Part shown: positions 21,018 through 29,334 of the stretch, one piece after another | Position numbering within the stretch: the stretch's first letter is position 1 | Layout: the number at the start of each line of letters is the position of its first letter | DNA from: a virus | Reading direction: 5' to 3' (one strand) | IMG/VR virus record: IMGVR_UViG_3300037264_004862 | Span: 1 to 64,000 of that record | Length of the DNA: 64,000 nucleotides | Translations under genes and position numbers: made by a program | The notes under the pieces: model-generated | Told to the model about the DNA's origin: nothing | The model's input: only the letters and a program-made list of their open reading frames with translations | Database searches by the model: none

Positions 21018-21146
21018 TCATAAGATCGATATACATAATTTGGTCATATTTCCATATCCCACTTTGATTAGATTTGGATATAAAAAATCATTGAAATCTT
21101 TTTGATTTCGTAGCCACTCGTTCACTATGTTAGCAAGGTCATTCAA
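21018..21146 (-). pseudogene. truncated WL/DPxFF family member
   Basis: 42 codons from a TTG that overlaps the upstream stop: LNDLANIVNEWLRNQKDF carries the N-terminal motif, but the frame ends before the C-terminal half. The remaining 70 bases before the next gene give no D-P-x-F-F in any frame. Read as a decaying copy. Confidence 0.5.
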
Positions 21147-21384
21147 TACGCAATCCAACTATAAGTCTTTTCTTCAAAAGACTAAAAAATTTTGGGTTAC
21201 TAGCATACAAAGTACCTTTACTGGTAGTTATATAATTATCATTTACTACAAGCAATAACATTTTATGAGGATTGTTAACAAGACTTACTATTATGATACA
21301 CAGATTAGTTTTAGATAATTTAGCAATGCATTTAAATTCTAGTTGGTCAGCTAGCCATTGTTTAACTAGATCAAATAAGCTCAT
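21139..21384 (-). CDS. WL/DPxFF family protein 13
   Basis: 81 aa. DLVKQWLADQLEF and NPKFFSLLKKRL. A 12-bp palindrome GTATTTAAATAC lies 19 nt upstream of the ATG (21403-21414) and may be a promoter or operator. Confidence 0.75.
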   Translation of the reverse strand: MSLFDLVKQWLADQLEFKCIAKLSKTNLCIIIVSLVNNPHKMLLLVVNDNYITTSKGTLYASNPKFFSLLKKRLIVGLRIE

Positions 21385-21402
21385 AAATCTTTCGCAAGTT
21401 TG

Positions 21403-21414
21403 GTATTTAAATAC
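21403..21414 (-). promoter_or_regulatory. GTATTTAAATAC palindrome upstream of member 13
   Basis: Perfect 12-bp palindrome. Similar GTATTTAA-like sequences lie 10-45 nt upstream of the starts at 23009 (23042-23054), 24047 (24081-24090), 25395 (25414-25423) and 26540 (26550-26558). Candidate phage promoter core; AT-rich background makes chance matches possible. Confidence 0.35.
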
Positions 21415-21423
21415 TTTCAGGCA

Positions 21424-21621
21424 TCACTTTGTGTGTGATTTGATTTGTTTTATTATGACTTGTATCAAAAAGTTAGTTTTACGTTTTTTTGGTTCCCACT
21501 CTGCTGGATTTATAGTCACATGTGGATCAAAAGCCGTCAAAAAGAAATAAAACATACCTACAAATAGGACGAAAAATATTGCCAATCCTTTTATAGGGAG
21601 CCAAAATTTTTTATAGGTCAT
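21424..21621 (-). CDS. single-helix membrane protein
   Basis: 65 aa. Residues 9-30 form a transmembrane helix (IKGLAIFFVLFVGMFYFFL); the C-terminus is basic. Overlaps the stop of member 14. Lies inside the array but is unrelated by sequence. Confidence 0.6.
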   Translation of the reverse strand: MTYKKFWLPIKGLAIFFVLFVGMFYFFLTAFDPHVTINPAEWEPKKRKTNFLIQVIIKQIKSHTK

Positions 21622-21890
21622 TTGTGTCGTTTAGATACTTTATCTATAAATGCCTTGAATTTTTCAAAGAATTCAGGGTCACCTATCGGAAGTGGCTTTG
21701 ATAGCTCTTTATAATCTGTAGTAGGTATGATTTTATAGTTGACTATGGCAGCTATTAATACTTCATTTTCGCTGTGGATTATATAGGCTCTTATAGCCCA
21801 ATGTGGGTAAGCAGGATCTGGAATACTCCAAACAAAATAAGTTGGGCAGTGCTCGGCTAGCCAATTATCAATAATAAGCTCAAGATTCAT
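21618..21890 (-). CDS. WL/DPxFF family protein 14
   Basis: 90 aa. LIIDNWLAEHCP and DPEFFEKFKAFI. Middle strands include HWAIRAYIIHSENEVLIA. Overlaps member 15 by 11 nt. Confidence 0.75.
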   Translation of the reverse strand: MNLELIIDNWLAEHCPTYFVWSIPDPAYPHWAIRAYIIHSENEVLIAAIVNYKIIPTTDYKELSKPLPIGDPEFFEKFKAFIDKVSKRHK

Positions 21891-22188
21891 AGTATGTCAT
21901 TGTCCCAAACTCGTCTCGATCTAACACATAGACACAAAGCTTGAGGAATTTTTCCAGTTCATCAAAGAAATTGGGTCTCATGACTGATAACGGTCTAATA
22001 TAATCTATATCTGGCAATAAAATTGGAGAGACGCCATCTTTTTCAATATAAGCTATAAACGCTCTTGTATCTTTATGGTATATGATGTATGGTCTATGCT
22101 GGCCTCTATTATGTAATTGGAGTACTGAGAAGCCACTAATATCTTCTTCTTTCAACCATTCAGATATGAGTTCATCTAACGTAATCAA
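21880..22188 (-). CDS. WL/DPxFF family protein 15
   Basis: 102 aa. ELISEWLKEEDI and RPNFFDELEKFL. N-R-G before the first central strand is shared with member 16, suggesting recent common origin. Overlaps member 16 by 4 nt (ATGA). Confidence 0.75.
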   Translation of the reverse strand: MITLDELISEWLKEEDISGFSVLQLHNRGQHRPYIIYHKDTRAFIAYIEKDGVSPILLPDIDYIRPLSVMRPNFFDELEKFLKLCVYVLDRDEFGTMTYYES

Positions 22189-22460
22189 TGGTGGTACTCT
22201 TTATAATGGTTATCTAGGATATGCCAGAGTTTATCTAGAAATAAAGGGTCACCTGCCTGAACTTCTATGATGGGTCTTGTAAATGCTGCGATATGATCTG
22301 TGAAAATGGCGACAATATAGTCGTCGCCTTCAATCATCGGCCAACTGTGTTCACGACAAAAAACATAATCACAAAGTCCCCTATTTGGATATCGATAAAC
22401 GCCCCAGCCAATTGCTGGCTTTGACCGTAACCATGTCTCGATTAGGTCAGTAAGGGACAT
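22185..22460 (-). CDS. WL/DPxFF family protein 16
   Basis: 91 aa. DLIETWLRSKPAIGW and DPLFLDKLWHIL. Stop overlaps the next start. Confidence 0.75.
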   Translation of the reverse strand: MSLTDLIETWLRSKPAIGWGVYRYPNRGLCDYVFCREHSWPMIEGDDYIVAIFTDHIAAFTRPIIEVQAGDPLFLDKLWHILDNHYKEYHH

Positions 22461-22471
22461 CTATAGTATGT

Positions 22472-22645
22472 TCACTTATAAATAGTTTCACCACACTTAG
22501 GGCATGTTGGATTCCAAAATTCACGAGTAGGCCATTTCTTAGATAGGAGAAGCTGCCACTCTAAACCGCAACACTCCCATATCCGTAATCTAAATATCCA
22601 TTTCTTGACTTCTGGGTGTTGCCATCGTTCTGTTCTAATTGTCAT
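22472..22645 (-). CDS. zinc-ribbon microprotein
   Basis: 57 aa. ECCGLEWQ and, about 26 residues later, CPKCGE form a two-knuckle zinc ribbon. It fits exactly between members 16 and 17. Function unknown. Confidence 0.6.
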   Translation of the reverse strand: MTIRTERWQHPEVKKWIFRLRIWECCGLEWQLLLSKKWPTREFWNPTCPKCGETIYK

Positions 22646-22652
22646 AATTGTC

Positions 22653-23009
22653 TTAGATATTTCTTAGAACTACTTTTGCCTCAGTGGTGCGATTTTCTAT
22701 ATGCCTAATTTGCTTATTAATTTCATCTTCAAGCTTTTCAAAAAATTCGGGATCATGTGCATTGATAGTATGCCTTACTTTATGGATATCTGAGTAACTG
22801 ACCTCGAATTCTGAAACATCTATTATCTCATAAAATAACCATTCAGGAAAATAGGGTCCATTTCCAGCACTCAAAAGACGTGTGTGATGGTATCTTATAG
22901 TGCAAGATACCGATTGGTCTCCGTCTCCCCAGTTGGTGAACCTGTGGATAGTGAGTTTGTCCATTTTCTTGGTTTCAAACCATTTCTCTATAAGGTCAGC
23001 TATAGTCAT
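22653..23009 (-). CDS. WL/DPxFF family protein 17
   Basis: 118 aa. DLIEKWFETKKM and DPEFFEKLEDEI, then a charged tail. One of the clearest matches to the consensus. Confidence 0.8.
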   Translation of the reverse strand: MTIADLIEKWFETKKMDKLTIHRFTNWGDGDQSVSCTIRYHHTRLLSAGNGPYFPEWLFYEIIDVSEFEVSYSDIHKVRHTINAHDPEFFEKLEDEINKQIRHIENRTTEAKVVLRNI

Positions 23010-23078
23010 TTATAAATCTATCTATGCAAATAGTTCACGATGTAGTTTAAATACGATCAACAAATAATCTTAGACTAA

Positions 23079-23366
23079 TCAAATTTCTATGATGAAATAA
23101 TGAAGTCGACGATTAGCGCATTGTTCACACAAGATAGTCAAAAGTTTATCAAAGAAGTCTGGATCTGCTATGTTAAGTACAACCTTATTGAATTCACCAT
23201 GTTTGGGGGACCAATAATAAGCCGTATCATCGACGATCCTAATCCGATTTATACCAGAACTGTGGTAGTACTGGCACTCAATCATACTGCTGAGATCATT
23301 AACCTTATAGTGCGAACTCAACTTATTTTCTTTGAGCCATGCTTTAATGAGATCGTTTGTTTCCAT
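23079..23366 (-). CDS. WL/DPxFF family protein 18
   Basis: 95 aa. DLIKAWLKENKL and DPDFFDKLLTIL. Start shares one base with the stop of member 19. Confidence 0.8.
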   Translation of the reverse strand: METNDLIKAWLKENKLSSHYKVNDLSSMIECQYYHSSGINRIRIVDDTAYYWSPKHGEFNKVVLNIADPDFFDKLLTILCEQCANRRLHYFIIEI

Positions 23367-23680
23367 TATTTAATTGGTGTTTTACACCATTGTGTTTTAT
23401 TATGTGCTTTTATAATTGTTTCTCTCAAACATTCAAAAAAATTAGGTTGACTCGCTATTAATGTTACTATTTTAAGTGATCCTACGGATGGGCCGGTATA
23501 AAGATCTATGCCGTTAGAATAAATTTCGCCATAAATGAGCCCATTTAACGATACAAGATATGGGATGGGCCGTCGGCATAGGCCCATAATACAACAATTG
23601 CTCATAATAAAGTGCTTTGAGAGTTCGCTGTCGTCTTCGATCCACTTGCCGATCAATTCTTGTAGATTCAACATACTCAT
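23366..23680 (-). CDS. WL/DPxFF family protein 19
   Basis: 104 aa. ELIGKWIEDDSELSKHF and QPNFFECLRETI; Cys-containing middle. An internal ATG two codons in could also be the start. Confidence 0.75.
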   Translation of the reverse strand: MSMLNLQELIGKWIEDDSELSKHFIMSNCCIMGLCRRPIPYLVSLNGLIYGEIYSNGIDLYTGPSVGSLKIVTLIASQPNFFECLRETIIKAHNKTQWCKTPIK

Positions 23681-23726
23681 TTGTATATCAAATTTCGATA
23701 GATGTAATGTCTTATCTAAGATTCTA

Positions 23727-24047
23727 TTAAGTTTTTTGTGGCGTCTCTGGCGTTAGCTTCTCTTGAGCTCTTTTAGTTGATTGTCTTGTAAATTTGCGTT
23801 TTAAGGCTATGTCGTCTTTGTGAGTTTCGTTATGTCGACGTAATTTTTCTTTGGCTTCTTTAGACATTGGATGATGAATGCCTAATACTTTTCTAATCAG
23901 TTTTTCGGCTTGTCCATCATTTCCAGCTTTACGGGCGTCGATAACTTGTTGCCAGCCATCATTAGATAAGCAATCTTTTGAATGCCAATGGGCTTTTAAG
24001 TCAGCTATTTTATGGTAACCTGACTTTTTACAACTTCCGCAAACCAT
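23727..24047 (-). CDS. zinc-finger protein, basic
   Basis: 106 aa. CGSCKKSGYHKIADLKAHWH followed by C fits a single C2-H-C type zinc finger, then a long basic helix (KEKLRRHNETHKDD...). Possibly DNA-binding, and a candidate regulator of the adjoining array. Not a family member. Confidence 0.6.
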   Translation of the reverse strand: MVCGSCKKSGYHKIADLKAHWHSKDCLSNDGWQQVIDARKAGNDGQAEKLIRKVLGIHHPMSKEAKEKLRRHNETHKDDIALKRKFTRQSTKRAQEKLTPETPQKT

Positions 24048-24089
24048 GACCTATTTCTCCATCAGGCTATAAACACTATTAATTAAATA

Positions 24090-24350
24090 CTAAAAAATAT
24101 TCTCTACACCTTCAATTGCTATTTCAAGTTTATTAAAGAATTCAGGGTCAGCCACTTCAAGTTCTAGTCCAGGATCTACAACTACCCAAGTATCACCAAT
24201 AGCTCCGAATTTATAATCATAACCAGTACTACGTGTAATAATAGTTAAATCATGACAATTTGCAGCAACATTTTTGGATATGAATATTCTGCTATGCTTG
24301 GTGCTACTACCAAGCCATGCAGCAATAGCACGAGGTAAATCTAATTCCAT
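24090..24350 (-). CDS. WL/DPxFF family protein 20
   Basis: 86 aa. RAIAAWLGSSTK and DPEFFNKLEIAI. Confidence 0.75.
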   Translation of the reverse strand: MELDLPRAIAAWLGSSTKHSRIFISKNVAANCHDLTIITRSTGYDYKFGAIGDTWVVVDPGLELEVADPEFFNKLEIAIEGVENIF

Positions 24351-24356
24351 ATTATA

Positions 24357-24641
24357 TTATGGCCATATTTGATGACGCGCCTTTTTAAACTTGTCTTGGT
24401 ACCAAGCGGCATTCGAAAAATACTTGCGCAATAAATATTGATCTAATTTCGCAAAAAATTCTGGATCTGATGCACTTATGCCTGCAACGCTATCGTCTGC
24501 GATAGTTACATAAAGGTTGCTACCGATATAGATATGTGACATGGCTCGTCCTGGGCGTATGGAATTATCGACAACTCTAAGTCTTATCCATCCTGCAGTA
24601 GGAAGCCAATCACTAATTAATTGTGATAACGACACTGTCAT
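24357..24641 (-). CDS. WL/DPxFF family protein 21
   Basis: 94 aa from the ATG after GGAGCTCAGTCCC (a TTG upstream is less likely). QLISDWLPTAGW and DPEFFAKLDQYL, then a basic tail. Its start lies within the end of the Thg1-like gene. Confidence 0.75.
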   Translation of the reverse strand: MTVSLSQLISDWLPTAGWIRLRVVDNSIRPGRAMSHIYIGSNLYVTIADDSVAGISASDPEFFAKLDQYLLRKYFSNAAWYQDKFKKARHQIWP

Positions 24642-25395
24642 GGGACTGAGCTCCAATTAGATCTAAAATCAGCTTTTTATATTCGTCTTTAGTCGGAAGA
24701 TTCTCATCAAGCTTGACTTGTCTACGTACAACTTTAACAACTTTATTTTCTCGCGGATTGAAACCGTCTTTAACATAGTTCTCCCAATATAGACCAGTAC
24801 CATGTTTCTGCCAAGCAGGAACCATATTAAAATCGACATTGCGTGCAGAGAGCACATGGAGCTTGTCGTCTACAGTTTTATTTTTAAGCATGGAAGATGC
24901 CTGACTAGAAGAATAGCCATGCGATCTGAGTGTCCAATATGCCCAACCGTTTAGAGCGCAACGCTCTGCGTCTGTCTGTCTCCATCGGAAGTAATCTACA
25001 ACCTTTGGTTCGGTAGTACCAACCCAAATACGGCTATCGAAATGGCCTCTTAAGTTTGCTTGTTCGCTAAAAGCAACGCTTGCAATGCTTGCAGATAACG
25101 AAACCAGTTTTTCGAGCTCACGATCAAAAATTTTGAAGTTCTTATCTAACAGTATGGAAATTTCATCGCTTTCAGTAAATGCATAAATGCCATTGAATTC
25201 AACAAGTAGCATTTGAGCTACATGGACCATTATTCTATGGAACTCTATATCAAATGGTTTTGCAAAATGCTTTTCAGTAAGACCAGAAAAACCTCTGCCA
25301 TCTACACGAATAACAGGATATAAATCTGATCCGACTTTAATAGAATGAAAAACTTCGAATTTCCGCATTTCTTCTTCGAATTTGGTGTTGTTCAT
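24613..25395 (-). CDS. thg1: Thg1-like tRNA(His) guanylyltransferase / 3'-5' nucleotidyltransferase
   Basis: 260 aa from the ATG at 25393-25395. Thg1 enzymes add nucleotides in the 3'-5' direction; eukaryotic forms place G-1 on tRNA-His, bacterial and phage Thg1-like proteins repair tRNA 5' ends. RVDGRGFSGLT (D32) and FTESDEISILL (D77, E78) are the metal-binding Asp and Asp-Glu of the polymerase-like palm. No tRNA-His gene is seen here, so a repair role is as likely as G-1 addition. Confidence 0.85.
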   Translation of the reverse strand: MNNTKFEEEMRKFEVFHSIKVGSDLYPVIRVDGRGFSGLTEKHFAKPFDIEFHRIMVHVAQMLLVEFNGIYAFTESDEISILLDKNFKIFDRELEKLVSLSASIASVAFSEQANLRGHFDSRIWVGTTEPKVVDYFRWRQTDAERCALNGWAYWTLRSHGYSSSQASSMLKNKTVDDKLHVLSARNVDFNMVPAWQKHGTGLYWENYVKDGFNPRENKVVKVVRRQVKLDENLPTKDEYKKLILDLIGAQSHDSVVITIN

Positions 25396-25428
25396 ATAGC
25401 CTATATAGACCATGTTAAAATACTGTAG

Positions 25429-25785
25429 ATGTATCAATCATTTTATGAGCAAGGGGAAAATCTTACAGATGCCAAACTTATCGCAAATACCATAGACCAC
25501 GCATTAATGGCTCAGAAAATACAACTAGAAATGACTGTTCATTTCATGAACACAGGCTGTTTTATTACAATATTATTAGGAAATGGCCACGGTGCGTCAT
25601 GGAACATTAATTGGGCATTAAATAGCCCATATCAATTAGACACAGGTGTTGGGTTTTTGTCTTTGGCTGATCCAAACTTCGAGGCCAAACTGGCCGATCA
25701 TATCACTAAGATTGCGATGGTCATGACCCGGTTTTGTGGGTGCTCGGAGTGTGATCGGAGGGTGGTATTTGATTTTGGATATTAA
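25429..25785 (+). CDS. possible divergent WL/DPxFF family protein on the plus strand
   Basis: 118 aa, divergent from the Thg1-like gene. The C-terminal SLADPNFEAKLADHI matches the D-P-x-F-x-x-K-L block; the N-terminal LIANTIDHAL takes the place of L-I-x-x-W-L. A Cys pair (CGCSEC) lies in the tail. Membership is tentative. Confidence 0.6.
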   Translation: MYQSFYEQGENLTDAKLIANTIDHALMAQKIQLEMTVHFMNTGCFITILLGNGHGASWNINWALNSPYQLDTGVGFLSLADPNFEAKLADHITKIAMVMTRFCGCSECDRRVVFDFGY

Positions 25786-25924
25786 ACATCTCAGCAAGCT
25801 GCATACGGATTGTCATAAGATCAAAAGGCGTTCTAGCTGGGTCCATAGCATACGTAAGTAGCTCTAAAGACACAGACGCTAATTCTTTATAATGCTCACA
25901 GTTTGGACACTTTGTCGATTCCAT
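25721..25924 (-). CDS. small Cys-pair protein
   Basis: About 67 aa from the ATG reading MESTKCPNCEHYKEL; a longer start lies upstream. One CxxC knuckle then a helical remainder. It overlaps the end of 25896..26540 and runs antisense into 25429..25785 for 65 nt, so the C-terminus is uncertain. Confidence 0.45.
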   Translation of the reverse strand: MESTKCPNCEHYKELASVSLELLTYAMDPARTPFDLMTIRMQLAEMFNIQNQIPPSDHTPSTHKTGS

Positions 25925-26540
25925 GTTGTTGACATTGTCTTTTTGATCCACAAAAGCACTCCTTTTTAAGATATTGCTCTAATGTAATTGGGTCAGAAAT
26001 AATTTTTAATAACTCATTATATTTATCTTGTGCTTGAAAAAGGCGCTCTTCTAAATTAGCCATTCTCATGATTCCATTAGAAGTCATATCACGTGATAAA
26101 ATTTCTTTCGAAAAGGAGATAAGTCCACTTAAGCTGCCTTCTTTATATGGACAAACTGCCATATGGTCTTCACATCCTTCGACAAGGTGTTTCAAAGCTT
26201 TGTTTACTAATGCTGACGCTGCATCGTTAGGTACAATTATTAACTGATTGTTTGTGCTCCATGGGAAAAATTGAATTGGGCTATAAGTGGTGCCACGAAT
26301 TTGACGTACAAATTGTAAGGCCACATAAACTATGAACCCCAATACTAATAAGGGCCAAACTAGAGCCGATAATTGGGTGCCCAACATAAGAAAATCGCCC
26401 CAAATTGTTGAGCACCAACATTCCATAAATGATTTGTGGTCATGGTGCGCCTTAATGTGTGCAGAGAGCTTTACGTTACAATATAAGCCTAACATTAGTC
26501 CTATTATGATATAAACAACAGACCAAAAAAGAATAATCAT
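25896..26540 (-). CDS. two-helix membrane protein
   Basis: 214 aa. Transmembrane segments at about residues 2-22 and 53-78; then a soluble region with a long helix (MANLEERLFQAQDKYNELL) and a C-terminal CFCGSKRQC knuckle. GTATTTATC lies 10 nt upstream. Possibly an inner-membrane protein; function unknown. Confidence 0.65.
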   Translation of the reverse strand: MIILFWSVVYIIIGLMLGLYCNVKLSAHIKAHHDHKSFMECWCSTIWGDFLMLGTQLSALVWPLLVLGFIVYVALQFVRQIRGTTYSPIQFFPWSTNNQLIIVPNDAASALVNKALKHLVEGCEDHMAVCPYKEGSLSGLISFSKEILSRDMTSNGIMRMANLEERLFQAQDKYNELLKIISDPITLEQYLKKECFCGSKRQCQQHGIDKVSKL

Positions 26541-26607
26541 TCAATACCCGATAAATACCATTTTATGGTTTTCATAAGGCCATAAGAACAGTAGTTGCTT
26601 TAAATTT

Positions 26608-27306
26608 TTAAAATACGCTCTGCCTTGGAGATGGGCGATGTGGGCATATTCCATTATTTATGTGCTTGCCCCAATTACAACTCATACACAATACTTGATA
26701 ACCAAGTGGGAAATTATTTTGTCTTAGATATCGATATATTTTAATGCCTGTCCCAGTTCCTTTTAATGTACGACGGTGATTTGCCCCATTTTCGTTAATA
26801 TGATCGATTGTAAGTAATGTAATATTATTTATATTACAACACCTGCATGATCCACCATAATTATTAATAACTTCAGTTTTTACTCGTAATGCTTCATTAT
26901 TTCGTCTGATACATCGCAAATCGTCTTTTAAATTAAACGAATTAATATATTTAAGATAATTACAGTTCCAACATAATATTTGAAATCCTGGCGGAAAGTT
27001 ATTTATAACAAGCCATCTACATAAACTAGTCAGACCAAGTTTCTGTCGGTGTGCTTTACCATTCATGTTAATATGGTCGACAGTTAATAATATTGGATTG
27101 GCTTCTCCACATATGCATTTACTATTATAATGTTCTAATATTGCTGATTTGGCGTTATATCGTGTTTTTCGTGCACATCGATTATCATTGTCAACACATA
27201 TTTCACATTTTGCATGATTTAGTTTTAATATTCTACTACATCTACAGCGTCCTATAAGACGATATTTCTGTCTAGACTTTAACGAATATTTATATTGTGG
27301 TGTCAT
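26608..27306 (-). CDS. tandem HNH-like endonuclease
   Basis: 232 aa from the ATG that overlaps the upstream stop (ATGA). Two repeats, each C-x-C near Y-x-S/G, then LLT-V/I-DHIN-x-N-G, R, and F-P-x-G-x-Q-x-L-C-x-x-C-N: a zinc-stapled HNH nuclease fold. Tandem doubling is uncommon. Related single-domain gene at 39766. Role probably in DNA cleavage or homing. Confidence 0.7.
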   Translation of the reverse strand: MTPQYKYSLKSRQKYRLIGRCRCSRILKLNHAKCEICVDNDNRCARKTRYNAKSAILEHYNSKCICGEANPILLTVDHINMNGKAHRQKLGLTSLCRWLVINNFPPGFQILCWNCNYLKYINSFNLKDDLRCIRRNNEALRVKTEVINNYGGSCRCCNINNITLLTIDHINENGANHRRTLKGTGTGIKIYRYLRQNNFPLGYQVLCMSCNWGKHINNGICPHRPSPRQSVF

Positions 27307-28235
27307 GTTTTGTTCTGGCGATACCATGCAATTGTATCTAGTAATCCGGTCTGTAAATTAATGCTTGGTGTAAAATTTAACAACGACTTAGCACGATCAA
27401 TATTTAAACATCTTCTCATCTGTCCGTTTGGGTTCGTAGTATCCCATTTAATATCACCATTATAACCGACAAGTTTTGCAATAAGTGTAGACAATTCTGT
27501 CATTGATATTTCGTATCCAGAGCCTATGTTGATAAATTCATTTGTATTTGGTATATATATTGCATTCATTATCGCACGTGATAAATCTGTTGCATGTATA
27601 AATTCTCTAGTTGGTGTACCATCTCCCCATAGTACTACAGAGTCCATATTTGAATCAACTGCATCTATAAATTTCTTGATGAATGCTGGTATGACATGTG
27701 AGGTATTAATATTAAAATGATCATATGGCCCATAAGTATTAACTGGTATTAAACATGTAACATTTAAATTATATTGTTTAGAATATGCGATTGCACCAAA
27801 TAATGCATTCAACTTGGCAATCCCGTAGAAAGCATTGGTTTTTTCTGGATTGCCATAACACATAAGATCAGTTTCCTTAAATGGCACTGGTGTATCTGCT
27901 CCATACGAACACACAGACCCTATCATAACAACTTTCTGTATATTGGCTAAAATCGATGCTTCAAGTACAGTATGCGATATACTAGTTGTTGATGCCCATA
28001 AATTTGCTGGTTCTTGTTGATTTAATCCTATACCTCCGCATTCTGCTGCCAAATTTACGATGTGACAAATATCATATTTCTTAATCCAATCAAGCAATGA
28101 ATTTAATTTCGTGGCGTCGACACCGTTTCGACGGCTTGCTCCAACACATTTAATATTGTTGGCTGACAATGTATACATTAAATTAGAGCCAATAAACCCA
28201 TTTGCACCCAGAACACCAACTATCCCATCAACCAT
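27303..28235 (-). CDS. NAD-dependent epimerase, GDP-L-fucose synthase type
   Basis: 310 aa, the normal length. G-A-N-G-F-I-G near the start is the NAD(P)-binding glycine motif; Y-G-I-A-K gives the catalytic Tyr and Lys; GDGTPTREFIHATDLSRAI is characteristic of GDP-fucose synthase-like SDR enzymes. With the glycosyltransferases at 37-40 kb it may supply a sugar for decorating virion or DNA, or for altering the host surface. Confidence 0.85.
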   Translation of the reverse strand: MVDGIVGVLGANGFIGSNLMYTLSANNIKCVGASRRNGVDATKLNSLLDWIKKYDICHIVNLAAECGGIGLNQQEPANLWASTTSISHTVLEASILANIQKVVMIGSVCSYGADTPVPFKETDLMCYGNPEKTNAFYGIAKLNALFGAIAYSKQYNLNVTCLIPVNTYGPYDHFNINTSHVIPAFIKKFIDAVDSNMDSVVLWGDGTPTREFIHATDLSRAIMNAIYIPNTNEFINIGSGYEISMTELSTLIAKLVGYNGDIKWDTTNPNGQMRRCLNIDRAKSLLNFTPSINLQTGLLDTIAWYRQNKT

Positions 28236-28246
28236 GTTATTTTATA

Positions 28247-28303
28247 TCATTCTACAACATTTTTGCCAACGAAACCTGTTGATCCGAGAACACCTATCTT
28301 CAT
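28247..28303 (-). pseudogene. 18-codon remnant of a second SDR epimerase
   Basis: MKIGVLGSTGFVGKNVVE followed by a stop: a Rossmann start with G-x-x-G-x-x-G, placed directly before the intact epimerase. Most likely the leftover of a second epimerase gene. Confidence 0.5.
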
Positions 28304-28395
28304 ACGCTATCTAACAATATTTATAATATCTTTGAAACTCTAAATTTACTATACGAAATAGGCGGTATTATTCGTGAGATATTCAAAGATAATGA

Positions 28396-29334
28396 ATGAG
28401 AGCTTTATTAATTGAAGATTTAGCGGCTGTAGTTGAACGCCATACGAATAAGCTTTATAAGAAGAAGAATGTAGTCGGAGTAGGCACGGGATTAAAACAC
28501 AAAAATGGAAAGTCTACCGGCGAAATGGCGATTCTCATTTTTGTTTCTAAAAAGGAGCATCCCGATAGACTTCGTAGACACGATCTTATTGAATCAGAGC
28601 TTGATGGTATTAAAACTGATGTAGTCGGAAAAGTGGGCCAACTCAAAATTCAAAACATTGTTGCTCAAGCGCGAGCTGTGAATAGTAAATTAGAACGGCC
28701 AGTACATGTAGGAACAAGCATAAGCCATTTATATGTAACAGCTGGAACTCTTGGTGGGTTCTTTCTTGACAAAGACGATGAAGTAGTTATATTATCAAAC
28801 CAACATGTTATAGCTGGTGATCCCATGAAAGGCCCATACGGCAAGGCCCCAAAAAAAGGCAACGTTACAATTCAACCTGGTACATACGACGGTGGTACAA
28901 TAAAGAATACAATTGGCCACCTTAAAGCATGGGTACCATTAAAGAAACGTGATAATACCGAGGACTCAGCTATATCTAAAATAGATGATGTGTCTCAAAT
29001 AGTAAATGAAATAAAGGGCCTTGGTAAAATCAATGGTTTTGAAAAAGCTCGTATTGGCCAAGCAGTGCATAAAGTCGGCCGTTCTACAGGCCATACTAAC
29101 GGTAAAATTATATCCGTTAATACGTCAATCTGTGTCGATTATAGTGGTCTTATAAGATGCTTTAATAATTGTATTGTGACGACCCAAATGTCAGCAGGTG
29201 GTGATTCTGGCTCAGTTTTACTGAACAAAAACATGAACGCAGTGGGGTTGCTTTTTGCTGGATCTGATACTGTAACGATCTACAACCCCATTTTTTACCC
29301 GGTGAAAACTTATGGGCTCAAGATTTGGAAATAA
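28396..29334 (+). CDS. chymotrypsin-like serine protease
   Basis: 312 aa. After an N-terminal helical region (about 100 aa), VVILSNQHVIAG supplies the His, EDSAISKID the Asp, and AGGDSGSVLLN the catalytic Ser: a complete triad in trypsin-fold order. No signal peptide, so probably cytoplasmic or virion-bound. Overlaps the next protease gene by 23 nt. Confidence 0.8.
   Translation: MRALLIEDLAAVVERHTNKLYKKKNVVGVGTGLKHKNGKSTGEMAILIFVSKKEHPDRLRRHDLIESELDGIKTDVVGKVGQLKIQNIVAQARAVNSKLERPVHVGTSISHLYVTAGTLGGFFLDKDDEVVILSNQHVIAGDPMKGPYGKAPKKGNVTIQPGTYDGGTIKNTIGHLKAWVPLKKRDNTEDSAISKIDDVSQIVNEIKGLGKINGFEKARIGQAVHKVGRSTGHTNGKIISVNTSICVDYSGLIRCFNNCIVTTQMSAGGDSGSVLLNKNMNAVGLLFAGSDTVTIYNPIFYPVKTYGLKIWK

Noticed and set aside
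15255-24641. Array read as a toxin-immunity or SUKH-like cluster
   Set aside because: The motifs do not match any immunity family I know and no toxin genes alternate with the copies; left as unknown.
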